Positions 40,131 to 52,057 of a DNA stretch of 64,000 nt are shown one piece after another. The translations under genes were made by a program, and so were the position numbers. The DNA lies in contig NW_027480507.1 of assembly GCF_051401765.1 (NCBI RefSeq), forward strand, positions 1,054,001 through 1,118,000, given 5' to 3'. Below the pieces are notes generated by a model that had not been told where the DNA came from, did no database searches, and was given only the letters and a program-made list of their open reading frames with translations. The DNA comes from Calliopsis andreniformis. Taxonomy: Eukaryota; Arthropoda; Insecta; Hymenoptera; Andrenidae. Within the stretch, counting starts at the first letter, position 1. Every line of letters starts with the position of its first letter.

Positions 40131-42236
40131 ATCTTCAATCCTCAATCCTCAATCCTCAATTCTCAATCCTCTATCCTCAGTCCTCAGTCCTCAGTCCTCA
40201 AACCTCAATCCTCAACCCTCAGCCCTCATCCTCAATCATCAATCCTCAATCCTCAATCCTCAATCCTCATTTTTCAATCCTCAATCCTCAAACCTCAATC
40301 CTCAATCTTCAATCCTCAACACTCAATCTGCAATATTCAATCCTCAATCCTCAATCCTCAATCCTCTATCCTCACTCTTCAATCCTCAATACCCAATCCT
40401 CAATCTTCAGTCCTCAATCCTCAATCCTCAATTCTCAATCCTCAATCCTCAATGCTCAGACCTCAAACATCAATATTCAACCCTCAGTCCTCGTCCTCAA
40501 TCCACAACCCTCAATCCTCAACCCTCAATCTTCAATCATCAATATTCAATCTTCAATCCTCAATCCTCAATCCTCAATCTTCAATCATCAATCCTCAATC
40601 TTCAATCCTCAATACTCAAACTTCAATCCTCATTCCTCAATCCTCAATACTCAATCCTCAATCCTCAATCCTCAATCCTCAATTTTCAATCCTCAATACT
40701 CAATCTTCAATCCGCAATCCTCAATCCTCAATCCTCAATAGTCAGTCTTCAATCCTCAATACTCAATCTTCAATCCTCAATCCTCAATCCTCTATCCTCA
40801 ATCCTCAATCCTCAATCCTCAATCCTCAGTCTTCAATCCTCCATACTCAATCTGCAATCTTCAATCCTCAATCCTCAATCCTCAATCCTCATTCTTCAAT
40901 CCTCAATACCCAATCCTCAATCTTCAATCCTCAACCCTCAACCCTCAATTCTCAATTCTCAAACCTCAATCCTCAATTCTCAATCCTCAATACTAAATCT
41001 TCAATAATCAGTCCTCAATTCTCAATCCTCAATACTCAATCCTCAATCGTCAATCCTCAATCTCCAATCCTCAATCCTCAATCTTCAATCCTCAATACTC
41101 AATCCTCAATCCTCAATACTCAATTCTCAATCCTCAATACTCAATCTTCAATAATCAATCCTCAATTCTCAATCCTCAATACTCAATCCTCAATCGTCAA
41201 TCCTCAATCCCCAATCCTCAATCTTCAATCCTCAATCCTCAATCCTCAATCCTCAATCCTCAATCTTCAATCCTCAATACTCAATCTTCAATACTCAATC
41301 CTCAATCCTCAATCCTCAATCCTCAATCCTCAATCCTCAATATTCAATCCTCGATAATCAGTCTTCAATCCTCAATCCTCAATCCTCAAACCTCAATCCT
41401 CATTTTTCAATCCTCAATACCCAATCCTCATTCTTCAATCCTCAATACCTAATCCTCAATCTTCAATACTCAATCCTCAATCCTTAACTCTCAATCCTCG
41501 ACCCTCAGTCCTCAGTCCTCAAACCTCAATCCTCAACCCTCAGCCTTCATCCTCAATCCTCAATCGTCCACCTTCAATCCTCAATCCTCAATCCTCAGGC
41601 CTCAATCCTCAATCCTGTATCCTCAGTCCTCAAATCACAATCCCGAATCCTCAATCCTGAATCCTCATTCTTCAGACATCTGACCTCAACTATCAGACGT
41701 CGATCCTGAATCCTCAATAGAATATCATCAATTCACAGTTTTCAATGCTCAGTACTCAATCTGCAATCTTCAAGTCTCTATCCACAATCATCAATCTTCA
41801 ATCCTCAATACTCAATCTTCAATCCTCAATACTCAATCCTCAATCCTCAAACCTCAATCCTCAACCGTCAACATTCAATCCTCACTACTCAATCTTCAAT
41901 CCTCAATCCTCAATCCTCAATCCTCAATCCTCATTCTTCAATCCTCAATCCTCAATCCTCAATCCTCAACCCTCATTCTTCAATCCTCAATACCCAATCC
42001 TCAATCTTCAATCCTCAATCCTCAATCCTCAATTCTCAGTCCTCCATCCTCAGTCCTCAGTCCTCAAACCTCAATCCTCAGCCCTCAGCCCTCATCCTCA
42101 ATCCTCAATCCTCAATCCTCAATCCTCAATCTTCAATCCTCAATACTCAATCTTCAATAATCAATCCTCAATTCTCAATCCTCAATACTCAATCCTCAAT
42201 CGTCAGCCCTCAATCCCCAATCCTCAATCTTCAATC
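40131..42236. repeat. 2.1-kb tandem duplication, right copy
   Basis: It repeats 38040-40130, including the same truncation of island A (near 41672-41790), so the truncation came before the duplication. Copy-specific changes are CATTTGACC near 39580 on the left against CATCTGACC near 41676 here, and one added heptamer near 40670. At the right end it switches to TCAGTCC-TCAATCC-TCCATCC instead of restarting. Confidence 0.9.
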
Positions 42237-43330
42237 CTCAATCCTCAGTCCTCAATCCTCCATCCTCAACCTTCAATCCTCAATACTCAAACTTCAATCA
42301 TCAACCCTCAATCCTCAATCCTCAATCCTCAATCCTCAATCCTCAATTTTCAATCCTCAATACTCAATCTTCAATCCTCAATCCTAAATACTCAATCCTC
42401 AATCGTCAGTCTTCAATCCTCAATACTCAATCTTCAATCCTCAAACCTCAATCCTCAATCCTCAATCCTCAACCCTCAATCCTCAATCCTCATTCTTCAA
42501 TCCTCAACACCCAATCCTCAATCTTCAATCCTCAATCCTCAATCCTCAATCCTCAATCCTCAATATTCAATCCTCAATCGTCAGTCCTCAATCCCCAATC
42601 CCCAATCTTCAATGCTCAATCCTCAATCCTCAATCCTCAATCCTCAATCTTCAATCCTCAATACTCATACTTCAATCCTCAATCCTCAATACTCAATCCT
42701 CAATCCTCAATCCTCAATCCTCAATTTTCAATCCTCAATACTCAATCTTCAATCCTCAATCCTCAATCCTCAATCCTCAATCGTCAGTCTTCAATCCTCA
42801 GTACTCAATCTTCAGTCCTCAATCCTCAATCCTCAATCCTCAATCCTCAATCCTCAATCCTCAATCCTCAATCCTCATTCTTCAATCCTCAATACCCAAT
42901 CCTCAATCCTCAATCCTCAATCCTCAATCCTCAATCCTCGATCCTCAATCATCAATCCTCAATCATCAATCCTCAGTCCCAAATCCTCAATCTTCAATAC
43001 TCAATCCTCAATCCTCAATCTTCAATACCCAATACTCAATCTTCAATCCTCAATCCCCAATCCTCAATCCTCAATCCTCAATCCTCAATCCTCAGTCCTC
43101 AGTCCTCAACCATCAATCCTGAATCCTCAATCCTGCATCCTCAATCTTCAGCCCTCTGTCCTCAACAATCAGTTGTCAATCCTCAATCTTCAATACTCAA
43201 TCGTCAATCCTCAGTCCTCAATCCTCAATCCTCAATTCTCGTTCCTCAATCCTCAATCCTCAGCCCTCAGTCCTCATCCCCAATTCTCAATTCTCAATCC
43301 TCAATCCTCAATCCTCAATCTTCAATCCTC
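42237..43330. repeat. Bridge segment with island C
   Basis: Units TCCATCC-TCAACCT, TCATCAACCC and TCATACT, then TCAGTCC-CAAATCC, island C near 43107 and TCAGCCC-TCAGTCC-TCATCC. The left half resembles 50320-51100 and 57610-58500. The right half resembles the end of the 3.1-kb block. It appears to be a recombinant of the two block types. No gene is visible. Confidence 0.65.
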
Positions 43331-43581
43331 AATAATCAACCTCCAATCCTAGATCCTCAATCCCCAATCCTCAATCCTTAATCCTCAATCCTTAATCAAC
43401 AATCTTCAATCCTCAATCCCAAGACCTCAATGTTCAATCCTCAATCCTCAATCCTCAGTCCTCAATCCTGAATCCTCAATCCTCAAACCTCAATCCTCAA
43501 CCGTCAGTCCTCGCCCTCAATCCTCAATCCTCAATCCTCAATCCTCTATCTTCAATCCTCAATACTCAATATTCAATCCTC
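43331..43581. repeat. 251-bp tandem duplication, first copy
   Basis: The copy starts at TCAATAA-TCAACCT-CCAATCC-TAGATCC and ends at TCAATAT-TCAATCC. It is 35 heptamers plus one hexamer, which is TCGCCC here and TCGTCC in the partner. I see no other difference between the two halves, so this is among the youngest events in the window. Confidence 0.9.
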
Positions 43582-43832
43582 AATAATCAACCTCCAATCC
43601 TAGATCCTCAATCCCCAATCCTCAATCCTTAATCCTCAATCCTTAATCAACAATCTTCAATCCTCAATCCCAAGACCTCAATGTTCAATCCTCAATCCTC
43701 AATCCTCAGTCCTCAATCCTGAATCCTCAATCCTCAAACCTCAATCCTCAACCGTCAGTCCTCGTCCTCAATCCTCAATCCTCAATCCTCAATCCTCTAT
43801 CTTCAATCCTCAATACTCAATATTCAATCCTC
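43582..43832. repeat. 251-bp tandem duplication, second copy
   Basis: Directly adjacent to the first copy, with the module F marker at its left end. The hexamer reads TCGTCC, as in most other blocks. That suggests the T-to-C change in the first copy came after the duplication, or that the copy was converted from a D-type TCGCCC unit. Confidence 0.9.
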
Positions 43833-45820
43833 AATCCTCGATCCTCAATCCTCAATCTTCAATCGTCAATCCTCAATCCTCAATCCTCAATCATCATTCA
43901 TCTATCCTCAATACCCAATCCTCAATCTTCAATCCTCAATCCTCAATCCTCAATTCTCAATCCTCTATCCTCAGTACTCAGTCCACAGTCCTCAATCCTC
44001 AATCCTCAACCCTCAGCCCACATCCACAATCCTCAATCCTCAACCCTCAATACTCTATATTCAATCCTCAATACTCAATATTCAATCCTCAATCCTCGAT
44101 CCTCAATCCTCAATCTTCAATCCTCAATCCTCAATCCTCAATCCTCAATCATCATTCTTCTATCCTCAATACCCAATCCTCAATCTTCAATCCTCAATCC
44201 TCAATCCTCAATTCTCAATCCTCTATCCTCAGTCCTCAGTCCTCAGTCCTCAAACCTCAATCCTCAACCCTCAGCCCTCATCCTCAATCATCAATCCTCA
44301 ATACTCAATCCTCAATCCTCATTTTTCAATCCTCAATCCTCAAACCTCAATCCTCAATCTTCAATCCTCAACACTCAATCTGCAATATTCAATCCTCAAT
44401 CCTCAATCCTCAATCCTCTATCCTCACACTTCAATCCTCAATACCCAATCCTCAATCTTCAGTCCTCAATCCTCAATCCTCAATTCTCAATCCTCAATCC
44501 TCAATGCTCAGACCTCAAACATCAATATTCAACCCTCAGTCCTCGTCCTCAATCCACAACCCTCAATCCTCAACCCTCAATCTTCAATCATCAATATTCA
44601 ATCTTCAATCCTCAATCCTCAATCCTCAATCTTCAATCCTCAATCCTCAATCTTCAATCCTCAATACTCAAACTTCAATCCTCAATCCTCAATCCTCAAT
44701 ACTCAATCCTCAATCCTCAATCCTCAATTTTCAATCCTCAATACTCAATCTTCAATCCGCAATCCTCAATCCTCAATCCTCAATAGTCTGTCTTCAATCC
44801 TCAATACTCAATCTTCAATCCTCAATCCTCAATCCTCTATCCTCAATCCTCAATCCTCAATCCTCAATCCTCAGTCTTCAATCCTCCATACTCAATCTGC
44901 AATCTTCAATCCTCAATCCTCAATCCTCAATCCTCATTCTTCAATCCTCACTACCCAATCCTCAATCTTCAATCCTCAACCCTCAAACCTCAATTCTCAA
45001 TTCTCAAACCTCAATCCTCAATTCTCAATCCTCAATACTAAATCTTCAATAATCAGTCCTCAATTCTCAATCCTCAATACTCAATCCTCAATCGTCAATC
45101 CTCAATCTCCAATCCTCAATCCTCAATCTTCAATCCTCAATACTCAATCCTCAATCCTCAATACTCAATTCTCAATCCTCAATACTCAATCTTCAACAAT
45201 CAATCCTCAATTCTCAATCCTCAATACTCAATCCTCAATCGTCAATCCTCAATCCCCAATCCTCAATCTTCAATCCTCAATCCTCAATCCTCAATCCTCA
45301 ATCCTCAACCTTCAATCCTCAATACTCAATCTTCAATACTCAATCCTCAATCCTCAATCCTCAATCCTCAATCCTCAATCCTCAATATTCAATCCTCGAT
45401 AAGCAGTCTTCAATCCTCAATCCTCAATCCTCAAACCTCAATCCTCATTTTTCAATCCTCAATACCCAATCCTCATTCTTCAATCCTCAATACCTAGTCC
45501 TCAATCTTCAATACTCAATCCTCAATCCTTAACTCTCAATCCTCGACCCTCAGTCCTCAGTCCTCAAACCTCAATCCTCAACCCTCAGCCTTCATCCTCA
45601 ATCCTCAATCGTCCACCTTCAATCCTCAATCCTCAATCCTCAGGCCTCAATCCTCAATCCTGTATCCTCAGTCCTCAAATCACAATCCCGAATCCTCAAT
45701 CCTGAATCCTCATTCTTCAGACATCTGACCTCAACTATCAGACGTCGATCCTGAATCCTCAATAGAATATCATCAATTCACAGTTTTCAATGCTCAGTAC
45801 TCAATCTGCAATCTTCAAGT
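43833..45820. repeat. Third copy of the 37.7-39.7 kb block
   Basis: It includes the TCATCATTCATC segment, the ACATCC hexamer near 44018, a D copy at 44511, module E as TCGATAA-GCAGTCT near 45398 and a full-length island A near 45717. Full-length A means this copy does not descend from the truncated 2.1-kb pair but from an earlier parent. From 40452 to 44504 the spacing is 4,052 = 580 units with 8 hexamers, all of which can be found. Confidence 0.85.
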
Positions 45821-47004
45821 CTCTATCCACAAACATCAATTCTCATCACTCAACCCTCAACACTCAGTCCCCAATCCTCAATCTTCAATCCTCAATCCTC
45901 AATCCTCAATCTTCAATCCTCAATACTCAAATTTCAATCCTCAATCCTCAATACTCAATCCTCAATCCTCAAACCTCAATCCTCAATTTTCAATCCTCAA
46001 TACTCAATCTTCAATCCTCAATCCTCAATCCTCAATCCTCAATCGTCAGTCTTCAATCCTCAATACTCAATCTTCAATCCTCAATCCTCAATCCTCAATC
46101 CTCAATCCTCATTCTTCAATACTCAATACCCAATCCTCAATCTTCAATACTCAATCCTCAATCCTCAATCCTCAATCCTCAATACTCAATCCTCAATCCT
46201 CAATTCTCAATCCTCAATACTCAATCCTCAATCCTCAATCCTCAATCCTCAATCGTCAGTCTTCAATCCTCAATACTCAATCTTCAATCCTCAATCCTCA
46301 ATCCTCAATCCTCAATCCTCATTCTTCAATACTCAATACCCAATCCTCAATCTTCATTCCTCAATCCTCAATCTTCAATGCTCAATCCTCAATCCTCAAT
46401 CCTCAATCCTCAATCCTCAATCCTCAATCCTCAATCTTCAATCCTCAATACTCAATTTTCAATCCTCAATCCTCAATCCTCAACCCTCAATCCTCATTCT
46501 TCAATCCTCAACACCCGATCCTCAATCTTCAACCCTCAATCCTCAATCCTGAATTCTCAATCCTCAATCCCCAATCCTCAGACTTCAAACATCAATACTC
46601 AAACCTAAGTCATCGTACTCAATCCACAATCCTCAGTTCTCAAACCTCAATCCTGAATCCTCAATCCTGAATCATCAATCTTCAGCCCTCAGTCCTTAAC
46701 AATCAGTTGTCAATCCTCAATCCTCAATAGAATATCCTCAATTCACAGGTCTCAATACTCAATACTCAACTTGCAATCTTCAAATCTCTATCCACAAACA
46801 TCAATTCTCATCACTCAACACACAACACTCAGTTCCCAATCCTCAATCTTCAATCCTCAATCCTCAACCTTCAATCCTCAATCCTCAATCCTCAATTCTC
46901 AATCCTCATTCCTCAGTCCTCAGTCCTCAAACCTCAATCCTCAACCCTCAGCCCTCATCCTCAATCCTCAATCCTCAATCCTCAATCCCCAATCTTCAAT
47001 CCTC

Positions 47005-48150
47005 AATACTCAATCTTCAATAATCATTCCTCAATTCTCAATCCTCAATACTCAATCCTCAATCGTCAGTCCTCAATCCCCAATCCTCAATTTTCAATCC
47101 TCAATCCTCAATCCTCAATCCTCAACCCTCAATCTTCAATCCTCAATACTCAAACTTCAATCCTCAATCCTCAATCCTCAACATTCAATCCTCAATACTC
47201 AATCCTCAACATTCAATCCTCAATACTCAATCTTCAATCCTCAATCCTCAATCCTCAATCCTCAATCGTCAGTCTTCAATCCTCAATACTCAATCTTCAA
47301 TCCTCAATCCTCAATCCTCAAACCTCAATCCTCAATCCCCAATCCTCAATCCTCATTCTTCAGTCCTCAATACCCAATCCTCAACCTTCAATCCTCAATC
47401 CTCAATCCTCAATCCTCAAACCTGAATCATCAATCCTCAATCATCAGTCCTCAGCCCCAAATCCTCAATCTTCAATACTCAATCCTCAATCCTCAATCTT
47501 CAATCCCGAATACTCAATCTTCAATCCTCAATCCCCAATCCTCAATCCTCAATCCTCAATCCTCAATCCTCAAACCTCAATCCTCAATCCTCAATCCTCA
47601 ATCCTCAATCCTCAATCCTCATTCTTCAATCCTCAATACCCAATCCTCAATCTTCAATCCTCAATCCTCAATCCTCAATCCTCAATCCTCAATCCTCAAT
47701 CCTCAATCATCAATCCTCAATCATCAATCCTCAGTCCCAAATCCTCAATCTTCAATACTCAATCCTCAATCCTCAATCTTCAATCCCCAATACTCAATCT
47801 TCAACCCTCAATCCCCAATCCTCAATCCTCAATCCTCAATCCTCAATCCTCAGTCCTCAGTCCTCAACCATCAATCCTGAATCCTCAATCCTGCATCCTC
47901 AATCTTCAGCCCTCTGTCCTCAACAATCAGTTGTCAATCCTCAATCTTCAATACTCAATCGTCAATACTCAGTCCTCAATCGTCAGTCCTCAATCCCCAA
48001 TCCCCAATCTTCAATCCTCAATCCTCAATCCTCAATCCTCAATCCTCAATCTTCAATCCTCAATACTCAAACTTCAATCCTCAATCCTCAATACTCAATC
48101 CTCAATCCTCAAACCTCAATCCTCAATCCTCAATCCTCAATCCTCAGGCC
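47005..48150. repeat. 1.7-kb-spaced internal duplication, left copy (right about 48702-49830)
   Basis: Both copies run TCATTCC-TCAATTC, TCAACAT twice, TCAAACC-TGAATCA, TCAATCC-CGAATAC, island C and a TCAAACC-TCAGGCC tail. The spacing falls from 1,697 to 1,675 because the right copy lacks a few heptamers. The left copy has TCAGCCC-CAAATCC near 47455 where the right has TCAGTCC-CAAATCC. Both are repeated again at 53.9-56.7 kb, so this duplication came before the large one. Confidence 0.82.
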
Positions 48151-48701
48151 TCAATCCTCAATCCTCAATCCTCAATCCTCAATACTCAATCCTCAATCCT
48201 CAATTCTCAATCCTCAATACTCAATCCTCAATCCTCAATCCTCAATCCTCAATCCTCTGTCTTCAATCCTCAATACTCAATCTGCAACCTTCAATCCTCA
48301 ATCCTCAATCCTCAATCCTCATTCTTCAATCCTCAATACCCAATCCTCAGTCTTCAATCCTTAATCCTCAATCCTCAATTCTCAAACCTCAATCCTCAAT
48401 CCTCAGACCTCAAACATCAATATTCAACCCTCAGTCCTCGCCCTCAATCCACAACCCTCAATCCTCAATCCTCAATCTTCAATCATCGATATTCAATCTT
48501 CAATACTCAATCCTCAATCCTCAATCCTCAATCTTTAATCCTCAATCCTCAATCTTCATTCCTCAATCCTCAATCTTCAATGCTCAATCCTCAATCCTCA
48601 ATCCTCAATCCTCAATCCTCAATCCTCAATCCTCAATCTTCAATCCTCAATACTCAATTTTCAACCCTCAATCCTCAATCCTCAACCCTCAATCCTCATT
48701 C

Positions 48702-49830
48702 TTCAATCCTCAATACTCAATCTTCAATAATCATTCCTCAATTCTCAATCCTCAATACTCAATCCTCAATCGTCAGTCCTCAATCCCCAATCCTCAATTT
48801 TCAATCCTCAATACTCAATCCTCAATCCTCAACCCTCAATCTTCAATCCTCAATACTCAAACTTCAATCCTCAATCCTCAATCCTCAACATTCAATCCTC
48901 AATACTCAATCCTCAACATTCAATCCTCAATACTCAATCTTCAATCCTCAATCCTCAATCCTCAATCCTCAATCGTCAGTCTTCAATCCTCAATACTCAA
49001 TCTTCAATCCTCAATCCTCAATCCTCAAACCTCAATCCTCAATCCCCAATCCTCAATCCTCATTCTTCAGTCCTCAATACCCAATCCTCAAACTTCAATC
49101 CTCAATCCTCAATCCTCAATCCTCAAACCTGAATCATCAATCCTCAATCATCAATCCTCAGTCCCAAATCCTCAATCTTCAATACTCAATCCTCAATCCT
49201 CAATCTTCAATCCCGAATACTCAATCTTCAATCCTCAATCCCCAATCCTCAATCCTCAATCCTCAATCCTCAATCCTCAAACCTCAATCCTCAATCCTCA
49301 ATCCTCAATCCTCAATCCTCAATCCTCATTCTTCAATCCTCAATACCCAATCCTCAATCTTCAATCCTCAATCCTCAATCCTCAATCCTCAATCCTCAAT
49401 CCTCAATCCTCAATCATCAATCCTCAATCATCAATCCTCAGTCCCAAATCCTCAATCTTCAATCCCCAATACTCAATCTTCAACCCTCAATCCCCAATCC
49501 TCAATCCTCAATCCTCAATCCTCAATCCTCAGTCCTCAGTCCTCAACCATCAATCCTGAATCCTCAATCCTGCATCCTCAATCTTCAGCCCTCTGTCCTC
49601 AACAATCAGTTGTCAATCCTCAATCTTCAATACTCAATCGTCAATACTCAGTCCTCAATCGTCAGTCCTCAATCCCCAATCCCCAATCTTCAATCCTCAA
49701 TCCTCAATCCTCAATCCTCAATCCTCAATCTTCAATCCTCAATACTCAAACTTCAATCCTCAATCCTCAATACTCAATCCTCAATCCTCAAACCTCAATC
49801 CTCAATCCTCAATCCTCAATCCTCAGGCCT
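48702..49830. repeat. 1.7-kb-spaced internal duplication, right copy
   Basis: It repeats 47005-48150 up to the TCAGGCC unit near 49825, then enters island A. Between the two copies (48151-48701) lie a D copy near 48408 and a TCATTCC-TCAATGC segment. The reading frames it contains open at the TCAATGC unit near 48580, the same as its partner near 55446. Confidence 0.82.
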
Positions 49831-51245
49831 CAATCCTCAATCCTGAATCCTCAGTCCTCAAACCACAATCCTGAATCCTCAATCCTGAATCCTCATTCTT
49901 CAGACATCTGACCTCAACTATCAGACGTCGATCCTGAATCCTCAATAGAATATCATCAATTCACAGTTTTCAATGCTCAGTACTCAATCTGCAATCTTCA
50001 AGTCTCTATCCACAAACATCAATTCTCATCACTCAACCCTCAACACTCAGTCCCCAATCCTCAATCTTCAATCCTCAATCCTCAATCCGCAATCCTCAAT
50101 CCTCAATCTTCAATCCTCAATACTCAATCTTCAATCCTCAATCTTCAATCCCCAATCCTCAATCCTCAATCCCCAATCGTCAATCTTCAATCCTCAATAC
50201 TCAATCTTCAATCCTCAATCCTCAATCCTCAATCCTCAATCCTCAAACCTCAATCCTCAACCGTCAACATTCAATCCTCACTACTCAATCTTCAATCCTC
50301 AATCCTCAATCCTCAATCCTCCATCCTCAACCTTCAATCCTCAATACTCAAACTTCAATCATCAACCCTCAATCCTCAATCCTCAATCCTCAATCCTCAA
50401 TCCTCAATTTTCAATCCTCAATACTCAATCTTCAATCCTCAACCCTCAATCCTCAATCCTCATTCTTCAATCCTCAACACCCAATCCTCAATCTTCAATC
50501 CTCAATCCTCAATCCTCAATCCTCAATCCTCAATCATCAATCCTCAATCATCAATCCTCAGTCCCAAATCCTCAATCTTCAATACTCAATCCTCAATCCT
50601 CAATCTTCAATCCCCAGTACTCAATCTTCAATCCTCAATCCCCAATCCTCAATCCTCAATCCTCAATCCTCAATCCTCAGTCCTCAGTCCTCAACCATCA
50701 ATCCTGAATCCTCAATCCTGCATCCTCAATCTTCAGCCCTCTGTCCTCAACAATCAGTTGTCAATCCTCAATCTTCAATACTCAATCGTCAATCCTCAGT
50801 CCTCAATCCTCAATCCTCAATTCTCGTACCTCAATCCTCATTCTTCAATCCTCAATACCCAATCCTCAATCTTCAATCCTCAATCCTCAATCCTCAATTC
50901 TCAGTCCTCAATCCTCAGTCCTCAGTCCTCAAACCTCAATCCTCTACCCTCAGCCCTCATCCTCAATCCTCAATCCTCAAACCTCAATCCTCAATCTTCA
51001 ATCCTCAATACTCAATCTTCAATCCTCAATCCTCAATCCTCAATCCTCAATTTTCAATCCTCAATACTCAATCTTCAATCCTCAATCCTCAATCCTCAAT
51101 CCTCAATCGTCAGTCTTCAATCCTCAGTACTCAATCTTCAATCCTCAATCCTCAATCCTCAATCCTCAATCCTCAATCCTCAATCCTCAATCCTCAATAC
51201 CCAATCCTCAATCCTCAATCCTCAATCCTCAATCCTCAATCCTCA

Positions 51246-52057
51246 ATCTTCAATCCTCAATACTCAATCTTCAATAATCAATCCTCAATTCTCAATCCTC
51301 AATACTCAATCCTCAATCGTCAGCCCACAATCCCCAATCCTCAATCTTCAATCCTCAATCCTCAATCCTCAATTCTCAATCCTCTATCCTCAGTCCTCAG
51401 TCCTCAGTCCTCAAACCTCAATCCTCAACCCTCAGCCCTCATCCTCAATCATCAATCCTCAATCCTCAATCCTCAATCCTCATTTTTCAATCCTCAATCC
51501 TCAAACCTCAATCCTCAATCTTCAATCCTCAACACTCAATCTGCAATATTCAATCCTCAATCCTCAATCCTCAATCCTCTATCCTCACTCTTCAATCCTC
51601 AATACCCAATCCTCAATCTTCAGTCCTCAATCCTCAATCCTCAATTCTCAATCCTCAATCCTCAATGCTCAGACCTCAAACATCAATATTCAACCCTCAG
51701 TCCTCGTCCTCAATCCACAACCCTCAATCCTCAACCCTCAATCTTCAATCATCAATATTCAATCTTCAATCCTCAATCCTCAATCCTCAATCTTCAATCA
51801 TCAATCCTCAATCTTCAATCCTCAATACTCAAACTTCAATCCTCAATCCTCAATCCTCAATACTCAATCCTCAATCCTCAATCCTCAATCCTCAATTTTC
51901 AATCCTCAATACTCAATCTTCAATCCGCAATCCTCAATCCTCAATCCTCAATAGTCAGTCTTCAATCCTCAATACTCAATCTTCAATCCTCAATCCTCAA
52001 TCCTCTATCCACAATCCTCAATCCTCAATCCTCAATCCTCAATCCTCAATATTCAAT
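51246..52057. repeat. Fourth, shortened copy of the 40.1-40.8 kb block
   Basis: It follows the 2.1-kb block from about 40060 to 40820 through the D copy at 51670. It then jumps, near 52025, to the TCAATAT before module E, skipping more than 500 bases. TCAGCCC-ACAATCC near 51322 and TCTATCC-ACAATCC near 52005 are private. The jump links it directly to the large right copy. Confidence 0.8.

Larger units (their letters stand above)
45395..51245. repeat. Large duplication, left copy (5.85 kb; right copy about 52058-58540)
   Basis: It starts at the private TCGATAA-GCAGTCT marker and holds island A (45717), B (46632), C (47864, 49543), A (49899) and C (50692). The spacing to the right copy grows from 6,664 to 6,866, 6,894 and 7,292 bases, so the right copy is longer by about 200 bases near 53.0-53.2 kb (an island D segment) and about 400 bases near 57.2-57.6 kb. 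Otherwise the copies are almost identical. They share the rare TCATCGTACTC change in the D variant (46610 and 53470). Confidence 0.88.

Noticed and set aside
47914..47934. CAAC-AATCA-GTTG in islands B and C as a hairpin, operator or terminator
   Set aside because: The stem is only four bases, with no T-run or nearby gene. It is fully explained by two adjacent variant heptamers, TCAACAA and TCAGTTG.
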